Source: an uncultured Eggerthellaceae bacterium (GTDB lineage: Bacteria > Actinomycetota > Coriobacteriia > Coriobacteriales > Eggerthellaceae). Taken from it: a stretch of DNA of 6,828 nt. The notes beneath the pieces are model-generated. The model ran no database searches, was not told the origin of the DNA, and saw nothing but the letters and a program-made list of their open reading frames with translations. The DNA lies in the NCBI GenBank assembly GCA_934631995.1, contig CAKTYF010000103.1:1-6828 (forward strand). The letters are read 5' to 3'. Below, in pieces: positions 1 to 4,636 of this stretch (position 1 is the first letter of the stretch; every line of letters begins with the position of its first letter). The translations under genes and the position numbers were made by a program.

Positions 1-56
1 TGGCAATACAGATACAGATAGTCGTTTCCCAAACCGTGCATCTTCGTGAAGTTCAT
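1..56 (-). CDS. dapF: Diaminopimelate epimerase, N-terminal fragment (cut by left edge)
   Basis: Reading the minus strand from the ATG at 56 gives 18 codons, MNFTKMHGLGNDYLYLYC, before the window ends. This matches the highly conserved N-terminus of diaminopimelate epimerase (pattern M-x-F-x-K-M-H-G-L-G-N-D-[FY]). The enzyme is cytoplasmic and converts LL- to meso-diaminopimelate for lysine and peptidoglycan synthesis; the Asn-Asp region belongs to the substrate-binding part of the family. A purine-rich AAGGAAGGAG stretch lies just upstream (61-70), supporting the start. It follows glnN on the same strand after 72 bp that include a strong hairpin, so it is probably transcribed separately or by readthrough. 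The catalytic cysteines lie outside the window, so integrity cannot be judged. Confidence 0.85.
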   Translation of the reverse strand, partial: MNFTKMHGLGNDYLYLYC

Positions 57-83
57 GGCTCTCCTTCCTTGGGGGTGGCGCAG

Positions 84-113
84 GAAAGGGGCGCACTGCA
101 AAGCGCCCCTTTC
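84..113 (-). terminator. Strong hairpin between glnN and dapF, probable terminator
   Basis: A perfect 11-bp inverted repeat (84-94 with 103-113, arm GAAAGGGGCGC) encloses an 8-nt loop, 15 bp after the glnN stop codon. The stem is GC-rich in its inner part and ends in TTTC on the minus strand, but a longer T tract is missing, so termination may be partial. It could equally act as a 3' RNA-stabilising structure. Confidence 0.6.
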
Positions 114-128
114 AAGGTTGCAAACTGC

Positions 129-2219
129 TTATACGTAGAACAGAATCTTGTTGTAAGACGGTACGGGCCAATCAGAGGTCGGGCACAAGATTTCAAGCTG
201 ATCGACTTCGGCACGCGCGGCTTCCATCAGCGGCACCAGCTCGTGAGCGTAAGCGTCGGCTGCTTCTTGCGGGTCTTCGATTTCGGCAATTTCCTTATGC
301 TTTGCCGCTAGAGCTTCGTAAGCGTTCTTCGTGGCATCAAGGCCGGTCTGAATGCGTACCAGGTGCTCTTCTTGCGTGGAAGTATCCAGTGCGGGCATTG
401 CGGAGTTGATCGAAATAATGTGATCGGCAATCTTTGCAGCATAAGCGCTGATGGCAGGCAAGTACTGACGGCGCAGCATGCGGCGCATGGTACGCGCCTC
501 AATGTTGATGAGCTTGCAGTACTTCTCCAGCTTCACTTCGTAGCGGCTGCGAACCTCGGCTTCGGTAAGAACGTTGAACTCTTCGAACAGATCGATGCTC
601 TTCTTGTCAACCAGGCAGGGCAGTGCATCGGCCGTGGTCTTGTGGTTTGCCAGGCCGCGACGTGCTGCTTCTTCTTCCCATTCGTGCGCGTAACCGTTGC
701 CGTTGAAGATGATGCGCTGATGGTCGGTCAGGGTCTTCTTCACGTAAGCGAAGGCCGCTTCCTGGAATGCTTCGCCTTCCAGGCCTTCCATGGCGTCTGC
801 AAATTCCTTCAAGCTCTTCGCCATTGCGGTGTTCAGCACCGTGTTCGCGTCGGACAAGTTCATGGCGGAGCCGGGCATGCGGAATTCGAACTTGTTGCCG
901 GTGAAGGCAAACGGGCTGGTGCGGTTGCGGTCCGTGGAGTCCTTCATGAAGTTCGGCAGCACGTCAACGCCCAAATCCATCATGGTCTTAGCGGTGCCTT
1001 CGTATTCCTTGCCGCTGATAAGCGCGCTTACAATGCTGTCAAGCTCGTCGCCCAAGAAGATGGAGATGATTGCGGGAGGTGCCTCGTTTGCGCCCAAGCG
1101 GTGGTCGTTGCCGGCAGAGGCAACAGTCATGCGCAGCAGCTCCGGGTAATCGTCAACGGCTTGGACAACGCCTGCCAGGAATACTAAGAAGCGCAAGTTA
1201 TCCTGAGGGTTGTCGCCGGGATCAAGCAGGTTCTTGGTGCCCGCGGAAATGGACCAGTTGTTGTGCTTGCCGCTGCCGTTAATGCCCTCGAACGGCTTTT
1301 CGTGCTGCAGGCACACCAGGCCGTAATGGCTGGCCAAAAGGCGCATCTTTTCCATGGTGAGCAGGTTCTCATCAATACCGCGGTTCGCGTTCGTGAAGAT
1401 GGGGGCAAGTTCATGCTGCGCCGGTGCTACTTCGTTGTGCTTCGTTTTTGCGGAAACGCCCAGCGCCCACAGCTCGTCATCGAGCTCCTTCATGAATTCG
1501 TTTACCGTGGGGCGAATGGCACCAAAGTAATGCTCCTCAAGCTCTTGGCCCTTGCAGGGGGAGTAACCGAACAGCGTGCGGCCGGTCAAAATCAGGTCGG
1601 TGCGCTTCTCGTACTGCTCTTCGGAAATTAGGAAGTACTCCTGCTCGGCACCAACGGTCGTTACCACGCGCTGCTTCGGTTCGCCGAAACATGCCAGCGC
1701 ACGATTTGCCTGCTCATCGATGGCTTTCATGGAGCGCAGCAGCGGCGTCTTCTCGTCAAGCGCCTCACCCGTGTAGCTGCAAAATGCCGTGGGGATGCAC
1801 AGAACTTCGTCTTTGATGAACGCGTACGACGTGGGGTCCCAGGCCGTGTAACCGCGCGCTTCGAACGTGGCGCGCAAACCGCCCGAGGGGAAACTTGACG
1901 CGTCGGGCTCGCCTTGGATCAGCTCTTTGCCCGAGAACGACATAATGGCGCGACCGTCGGGCTGGGGGTCCAAGAAGCCGTCGTGCTTTTCAGATGTGAT
2001 GCCCGTAAGCGGCTGGAACCAGTGCGTGTAATGCGTGGCGCCCTTCTCGATTGCCCATTCCTTCATGGCGTGTGCCACTACGTTTGCGACCTCTAGGTCA
2101 AGCGGCTCGCCTTCTTTGATGGTTTTCATAAGCTGCTTGAACGTATTCTTCGGCAGCCTTTCTCGCATGACGTGCTCGTTGAACACCATGGAACCAAAAA
2201 TCTCTGGACCATTGCTCAT
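129..2219 (-). CDS. glnN: Type III glutamine synthetase
   Basis: A 696-aa glutamine synthetase of the GSIII class, which forms glutamine from glutamate, ammonia and ATP in the cytoplasm. GSIII subunits are about 700 aa, much longer than the roughly 450 aa of GSI, and this length fits. Visible blocks in order: N-terminal GSIII region with THYTHWFQP (62-70); AEQEYFL (191-197), carrying metal-binding glutamates; NEVAPAQHEL (262-271); GSGKHNNWS (315-323), the ATP/glutamate-binding block; GANEAPPA (376-383); then a helical C-terminal region. I start at the ATG at 2219 because AGGAGG (2226-2231) sits 6 bp upstream and the family sequence begins with MSNGPEIFGSMVFN; the frame is open to 2294, but the extra 25 residues look unlike the family. 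No catalytic block is broken. Regulation by nitrogen status is suggested by the GlnR-like box upstream (inference). Confidence 0.95.
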   Translation of the reverse strand: MSNGPEIFGSMVFNEHVMRERLPKNTFKQLMKTIKEGEPLDLEVANVVAHAMKEWAIEKGATHYTHWFQPLTGITSEKHDGFLDPQPDGRAIMSFSGKELIQGEPDASSFPSGGLRATFEARGYTAWDPTSYAFIKDEVLCIPTAFCSYTGEALDEKTPLLRSMKAIDEQANRALACFGEPKQRVVTTVGAEQEYFLISEEQYEKRTDLILTGRTLFGYSPCKGQELEEHYFGAIRPTVNEFMKELDDELWALGVSAKTKHNEVAPAQHELAPIFTNANRGIDENLLTMEKMRLLASHYGLVCLQHEKPFEGINGSGKHNNWSISAGTKNLLDPGDNPQDNLRFLVFLAGVVQAVDDYPELLRMTVASAGNDHRLGANEAPPAIISIFLGDELDSIVSALISGKEYEGTAKTMMDLGVDVLPNFMKDSTDRNRTSPFAFTGNKFEFRMPGSAMNLSDANTVLNTAMAKSLKEFADAMEGLEGEAFQEAAFAYVKKTLTDHQRIIFNGNGYAHEWEEEAARRGLANHKTTADALPCLVDKKSIDLFEEFNVLTEAEVRSRYEVKLEKYCKLINIEARTMRRMLRRQYLPAISAYAAKIADHIISINSAMPALDTSTQEEHLVRIQTGLDATKNAYEALAAKHKEIAEIEDPQEAADAYAHELVPLMEAARAEVDQLEILCPTSDWPVPSYNKILFYV

Positions 2220-2225
2220 AGCCGG

Positions 2226-2231
2226 CCTCCT
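2226..2231 (-). promoter_or_regulatory. Ribosome binding site deciding the glnN start
   Basis: AGGAGG on the minus strand, 6 bp before the ATG at 2219. It selects this start over the in-frame start at 2294, which has no comparable site. Confidence 0.85.
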
Positions 2232-2255
2232 GTTCGGCGTTTTCCTTTTCGCATG

Positions 2256-2284
2256 ATAAAAAGGTACGCCGGCAACGTTTCCAA
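2256..2284 (-). promoter_or_regulatory. Weak candidate promoter of glnN
   Basis: On the minus strand TTGGAA (2279-2284) is followed after 17 bp by TTTTAT (2256-2261). Both boxes are imperfect and alternative registers exist, such as a TTGAAA at 2289-2294 without a good partner. It is offered because it is the best spaced pair near the gene. Confidence 0.25.
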
Positions 2285-2297
2285 AAAATTTCAAGCG

Positions 2298-2314
2298 CGT
2301 AACACTGCGTTACA
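2298..2314 (-). promoter_or_regulatory. GlnR/TnrA-like inverted repeat upstream of glnN
   Basis: The minus strand reads TGTAA-CGCAGTG-TTACG, which fits the Bacillus GlnR/TnrA consensus TGTNA-N7-TNACA at all but the last defined base. The core GTAAC/GTTAC is a perfect 5-bp inverted repeat. It lies about 80 bp upstream of the glnN start codon and just upstream of the candidate promoter, where a nitrogen regulator could bind. Whether this organism has a GlnR-type regulator cannot be seen here. Confidence 0.35.
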
Positions 2315-2561
2315 GGTGCGGATGTGTGCGCTGCGACGCGCGCGGCGTGCGCGTTGAGGACGGCAAGCGCGACCGCGTTTGCATCCCGCTGCGTTAGGGC
2401 TAGCGGGGAAGGATTGAGCGCCCATCTATAGCCGCATCAGTTTGAACGTGCAATTTAAGATAGAGTTAATTGAAAAGCACCAGACTGCGCTGATGTTTTT
2501 TGGTCTTGGAGGCCGCATTCAGATCATGTTGTCGAAAAATCGCCGCCAAAACGCGCAAATC

Positions 2562-2702
2562 GACGGTACGGGGCAGGTTTGGGAGTGCGGACGCCGACTT
2601 TTATGTGGGTTTTGGACTTTCGTTATCTCACAAAAATGTATTTGCCCAGGTCGCGTGATTTCCGTATTCCATGCAGTCAAGTACCACCTGCCCCGTAACG
2701 TT
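2562..2702 (+). repeat. 141-bp nested imperfect palindrome (structured RNA or MITE-like element)
   Basis: The ends, 2562-2578 and 2686-2702, are inverted copies (15 of 17 identical, including an uninterrupted 12-bp stem 2567-2578/2686-2697). Inside are further stems in nested order: 2582-2590 with 2662-2670 (9 bp, two G-U pairs), 2591-2598 with 2650-2656 (7 bp, one bulged C), and 2600-2609 with 2627-2636 (one A-A mismatch, one G-U). The loop is about 17 nt. The whole folds as a single branchless hairpin. Several G-U pairs exist only if the plus strand is transcribed, which favours a plus-strand RNA. On the other hand, AATC occurs immediately on both sides (2558-2561 and 2703-2706), like a target duplication of a small palindromic mobile element. 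I recognise no known RNA family or insertion sequence. Confidence 0.5.
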
Positions 2703-2741
2703 AATCTATGCGTTTTCGAGACGAAAAAGCGACAAAATGAA

Positions 2742-2763
2742 CCCTGGGTCCATTGACTCAGGG
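2742..2763 (-). terminator. Hairpin, possible terminator of the toxin-antitoxin-chaperone operon
   Basis: A 9-bp stem (2742-2750 with 2755-2763) closes a CATT tetraloop; one pair is G-T on the plus strand. Read on the minus strand it is followed by TTCATTTTGTCG and then more T residues, which is weakly terminator-like. On the plus strand no T tract follows, so it would be only a 3' structure for anything transcribed from 2562-2702. Direction is undecided. Confidence 0.4.
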
Positions 2764-2792
2764 CTCGCGATGTGCTGTCTGCCGCTCAAAGG

Positions 2793-2806
2793 CCCCCCCC
2801 TTTTTT
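2793..2806. repeat. C8T6 homopolymer tract
   Basis: Eight C followed directly by six T in intergenic DNA. Such tracts are prone to slippage and to sequencing length errors. No gene is read through it, so a phase-variation role is not supported. Confidence 0.7.
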
Positions 2807-2826
2807 GCTCTTGCTTCATCACTGCA

Positions 2827-2844
2827 TCATGCATCTTTGCATGA
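2827..2844. repeat. Short 7-bp hairpin
   Basis: TCATGCA and TGCATGA (2827-2833, 2838-2844) form a perfect stem around a TCTT loop. It lies between the C8T6 tract and the larger AT-rich inverted repeat, in the 3' region of the chaperone gene. No function can be assigned. Confidence 0.4.
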
Positions 2845-2862
2845 ACGAAGGCCCGATTGAAC

Positions 2863-2903
2863 ATTATCATTGCATAACGATAGAAACATTATGCAATGAT
2901 AAT
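2863..2903. repeat. Perfect 15-bp AT-rich inverted repeat after the chaperone gene
   Basis: Arms 2863-2877 and 2889-2903 (ATTATCATTGCATAA and its exact complement) are separated by 11 bp. It starts 6 bp past the stop codon at 2910. It may terminate or protect the operon mRNA, but the stem is AT-rich and lacks a T tract, so a protein-binding site or a boundary sequence of the accessory module is also possible. Confidence 0.6.
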
Positions 2904-2909
2904 TAGTAA

Positions 2910-3347
2910 TCATTTTTGATTTAAGTCAACCGCGATTGATGCTGAATCAACACAGGGCAGAACAACCCGACCTATTGGCGTAGATGCAGTGAAATTTTGA
3001 AGATAATTTCGAACGAAACCATATAAAAGCGAAAAAGCATTTACTTCCATGAATGTTTCAAATTCATCGAACGTGTCGCCGCCTTCAATGTAATGACCAT
3101 TGAACATTCCTTGAACGGTCATCGAGAATGAAAATTTGCTATCATCGGTTTCTTCAGAGCACGATGCAACATCAAGCTGGGCTTCCATGCGATAGTTCTG
3201 GGACTCTGCCTCCGATAGCTCGCCATTGCTGAAGCCGATGTTAATATTTGTTGGGCATGATGAGTTTTCATTGCTATTCAATACGTCAAAATTGAAATGA
3301 AGAATTTGAACTTCAACAATTTGAATGGGAGATAGAGAAAGAGCCAT
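2910..3347 (-). CDS. SecB-like chaperone of a toxin-antitoxin-chaperone (TAC) module
   Basis: A 145-aa acidic protein without signal peptide or membrane segment. Its C-terminal part, LLYGFVRNYLQNFTASTPIG followed by RVVLP (residues 107-131), matches the SecB pattern in which a helix ending in a conserved Thr-Ala-Ser/Arg-like segment is followed by a hydrophobic LLPP-type stretch; the usual Pro-Pro is Pro-Cys here. The alternating beta-like N-terminal half also fits SecB. In TAC systems such a chaperone binds the antitoxin tail, helps it fold and protects it from proteolysis. The start at 3347 is chosen because its ATG overlaps the antitoxin stop (TAATG) and GGAAGG (3357-3362) lies 9 bp upstream; a longer in-frame extension to 3449 would run inside the antitoxin gene. 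Context as third gene after toxin and antitoxin strongly supports the assignment; a general export role is less likely. Confidence 0.8.
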   Translation of the reverse strand: MALSLSPIQIVEVQILHFNFDVLNSNENSSCPTNINIGFSNGELSEAESQNYRMEAQLDVASCSEETDDSKFSFSMTVQGMFNGHYIEGGDTFDEFETFMEVNAFSLLYGFVRNYLQNFTASTPIGRVVLPCVDSASIAVDLNQK

Positions 3348-3799
3348 TATGCAACGCCTTCCTTTTTGATTTTGTAGCTTTCCGTTTTTTCGCCAACCAA
3401 GTCCGCAAAGCGAGTGGATAACATGTGAGCTTTTGCTTGGCTTGACCACGAAACAATGTTAGATTGCGGCTGGTCCATAGGGACAGTATAAAAGCGAACA
3501 CTTGAAGAGTCTGATCGCTCATCAACCAGTCGAGGTGCCTCAAACTTGCAATTTAGGGCGAGGGCCATTGCTGCCATGCTTTTTAGCGTAAGATTTTGAC
3601 CGTTTAATTTTTCGGACAAAGTCGAAGGTCTAATTCCTAGTTTCGCAGCCAAATCAACAAAAGACATCCCTTTCTCTGAACAATGCGCAACTACTTGGTT
3701 TGAAAAATCCATTGATGCTTCAAACGCAATTTCATCTGCTGTTGGGCGAGGCAGTTCCATGTCACCAAAAATCATTTTTTCATTATTGAATTCACCCAT
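3347..3799 (-). CDS. higA: HigA-like HTH antitoxin with C-terminal extension (TAC type)
   Basis: A 150-aa XRE/HigA-type protein. Residues about 44-86 form the helix-turn-helix, with the pattern LAAKLGIRPSTLSEKLNGQN followed by a helix of the Ala-Met-Ala-Leu type. The first 40 residues are acidic and helical. After the HTH comes a tail of about 60 residues (91-150) with short hydrophobic patches around VRFYTV (101-106) and NIVSW (114-118). M. tuberculosis HigA1 is of nearly the same size and carries a chaperone-addiction tail bound by the SecB-like Rv1957; I infer the same role here. The start at 3799 has AAGGAG 5 bp upstream and overlaps the toxin end by 8 bp (ATGGGTGA), implying translational coupling; an in-frame ATG at 3829 is less well supported. 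The protein should neutralise the toxin and repress the operon through the palindrome at 4251-4266. Confidence 0.85.
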   Translation of the reverse strand: MGEFNNEKMIFGDMELPRPTADEIAFEASMDFSNQVVAHCSEKGMSFVDLAAKLGIRPSTLSEKLNGQNLTLKSMAAMALALNCKFEAPRLVDERSDSSSVRFYTVPMDQPQSNIVSWSSQAKAHMLSTRFADLVGEKTESYKIKKEGVA

Positions 3800-4226
3800 C
3801 GTTTCTCCTTCTTTCAAGCTCCTTTTCAAGGGTCAATCGCAGTGAGTCGAGTTTTTTCGCTGCACGTCTTGTTTCGTTGTCCGCTTGTCCTGAATGTACT
3901 TTTTCGATAAATGCAACGACAAGAATTGTCTCGCTTTCAACAAGGAAGGAAAAGGCCCGTGCCGTACAGCCGTGTGCACATATCTCATAAAGATCGTTGC
4001 GCTTATTAATTCCTCTTAGTTTTCTCAACAGTCTTGTTTGCATTGAAACATTAAATCCTCGCTCGCTGACTGAACGTATGGCAATGGCGATCTTTCTTGC
4101 CGCTTCTGCATCCTTACTTTGTTTGTAAAAATCCTGAATCGGGTTTGCTCCCTCTTTCGATAAAAAGAAAACTGTTCCTGAGTAAGACTGATCCGAAAGA
4201 GGAAATGGCTCTAATGTATAGTTCAA
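3792..4226 (-). CDS. higB: RelE/HigB-like toxin of the TAC module, TTG start
   Basis: A 144-aa basic protein of the RelE/HigB (phage Gp49-like) superfamily, which as toxins cleave mRNA at the ribosome. The family core is visible: a helical part with DAEAARKIAIAI (39-50), then LLRKLRGINKRNDLYEICAH (66-85), a beta hairpin TARAFSFL (88-95), ILVVAFIEKVHSG (101-113) and a C-terminal basic helix. The pattern L-Y-E-x-[RI]...R-A-F-x-F...F-I-E/K-K is typical. There is no in-frame ATG before residue 62, which lies inside the conserved core, so the TTG at 4226 is the best start; AAAGGA lies 12 bp upstream, a loose spacing. The stop overlaps the antitoxin start by 8 bp. The exact cleavage target cannot be read from the sequence. 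Confidence 0.8.
   Translation of the reverse strand: MNYTLEPFPLSDQSYSGTVFFLSKEGANPIQDFYKQSKDAEAARKIAIAIRSVSERGFNVSMQTRLLRKLRGINKRNDLYEICAHGCTARAFSFLVESETILVVAFIEKVHSGQADNETRRAAKKLDSLRLTLEKELERRRNDG
3805..3810 (-). promoter_or_regulatory. Ribosome binding site deciding the antitoxin start
   Basis: AAGGAG on the minus strand, 5 bp before the ATG at 3799, embedded in the last codons of the toxin gene. It supports the shorter antitoxin and coupling of toxin and antitoxin translation. Confidence 0.75.
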
Positions 4227-4244
4227 AGCATCGTCGCTTCCTTT
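4223..4244 (-). promoter_or_regulatory. Leader of the toxin gene with a two-codon minicistron
   Basis: On the minus strand AAAGGA (4239-4244) is 7 bp from ATG-CTT-TGA (4231-4223). The TGA overlaps the toxin TTG start (4226-4224), which is in another frame. Ribosomes would be placed best on the minicistron and could re-initiate at TTG, keeping toxin synthesis low. This is inference from spacing only. Confidence 0.45.
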
Positions 4245-4250
4245 AGTATA

Positions 4251-4266
4251 TTCGGTTATAACCGAA
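4251..4266. promoter_or_regulatory. Perfect 16-bp palindrome, probable antitoxin operator
   Basis: TTCGGTTA followed directly by its exact complement TAACCGAA, 25 bp upstream of the toxin TTG. HigA-type antitoxins bind such palindromes at their own promoter, and this one adjoins the -10 box and would cover the transcription start. No second copy was noticed in the window. Confidence 0.75.
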
Positions 4267-4296
4267 ATAATATAAAAGGAAGCTAAAAAAAATCAA
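4267..4296 (-). promoter_or_regulatory. Candidate promoter of the TAC operon
   Basis: On the minus strand TTGATT (4291-4296) and TATTAT (4267-4272) are 18 bp apart. The palindromic operator lies immediately downstream. An alternative -10, TATACT (4245-4250), would have the operator as its spacer but a poor -35. Either arrangement gives repression by operator binding. Confidence 0.5.
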
Positions 4297-4636
4297 GCCT
4301 TTTGCAAAAGCGAGCAACTTCTGGTCAAGATTGCATTCGTGTAATGATAGAAAAACTACCATTCATTGATAAATCGTAACTATTTCTGTGGCAAATTCTA
4401 GTCAAGTGTTGCGTCGGGCAAGGCGAAACGCGATAATGTGAAACCTGATAGTACATCTCTTGTAAAATGTTAATCTTACGAGCATATGAGCGAACGTATA
4501 AGCATGTAAAGGGTTTCCAAGTGCTGAATTTAAGTGTAAATTTGGGCGCAATTAAAGCGTCTTTTAGTCGCATATCCGCAAGGTGTCATTTACTTGGCAA
4601 GCTTGTTGGCAGCGTGATTGAATAGGGGCGGAGCTC
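4297..4636. other. AT-rich intergenic region between divergent operons
   Basis: About 340 bp that must hold the promoter of the plus-strand glycan gene. I see no strong -35/-10 pair: TTGTAA (4460-4465) with CATATG (4483-4488), 17 bp apart, and an isolated TATAAG (4497-4502) are the best, all weak. Minus-strand open frames here (4325-4573, 4586-4771) lack domains and ribosome binding sites. No transposase, tRNA or CRISPR unit is visible. Confidence 0.6.
4624..4633 (+). promoter_or_regulatory. Ribosome binding site of the glycan-priming gene
   Basis: AGGGGCGGAG lies 3 bp before GTG (4637) and 6 bp before TTG (4640) counted from its end; counted from AGGGG, GTG is 8 bp away. Both starts are in frame, with no ATG before codon 22, and differ by one residue. 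A stop codon at 4619-4621 rules out a longer protein. Confidence 0.6.

Larger units (their letters stand above)
2220..2909. other. Long intergenic region without a convincing gene
   Basis: About 690 bp between the divergently originating ends of glnN (upstream side) and the chaperone gene (3' side). The first part (about 2295-2400) is GC-rich, open in several frames by composition alone, and holds the GlnR-like site. The central part holds the 141-bp palindromic element. From about 2740 onward come three hairpins and a C8T6 run. The longest open frame (plus strand, 2442-2756) has a TTG start, no ribosome binding site and no recognisable domain, so I do not call it a gene. Confidence 0.7.

Noticed and set aside
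363..1187. Plus-strand open frame of 274 codons opposite glnN
   Set aside because: It is a shadow of the GC-rich glutamine synthetase gene on the other strand, whose conserved blocks are unmistakable.
2298..2425. Small basic minus-strand frame (42 codons) from the ATG at 2425, and other open frames in the GC-rich stretch
   Set aside because: There is no ribosome binding site, and several frames are open at once, which points to base composition and not to coding.
2562..2702. Integron attC site, suggested by the length and hairpin shape near a toxin-antitoxin cassette
   Set aside because: The ends do not fit the RYYYAAC/GTTRRRY core sites, and no second site or integrase is seen.
2562..2702. 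Known riboswitch, T-box, SRP RNA, tmRNA or RNase P RNA
   Set aside because: None of the conserved motifs of these RNAs that I can recall is present, and no plus-strand gene follows that a riboswitch could control.
2442..2756. Plus-strand open frame of 104 codons
   Set aside because: It starts at TTG without a ribosome binding site, has no recognisable domain, and its middle is the 141-bp palindromic element, which explains its odd composition.
2863..2903. Chromosome dimer resolution (dif/Xer) site
   Set aside because: The inner arms GCATAA/TTATGC resemble dif, but the 11-bp spacer is longer than the 6-8 bp of Xer sites.
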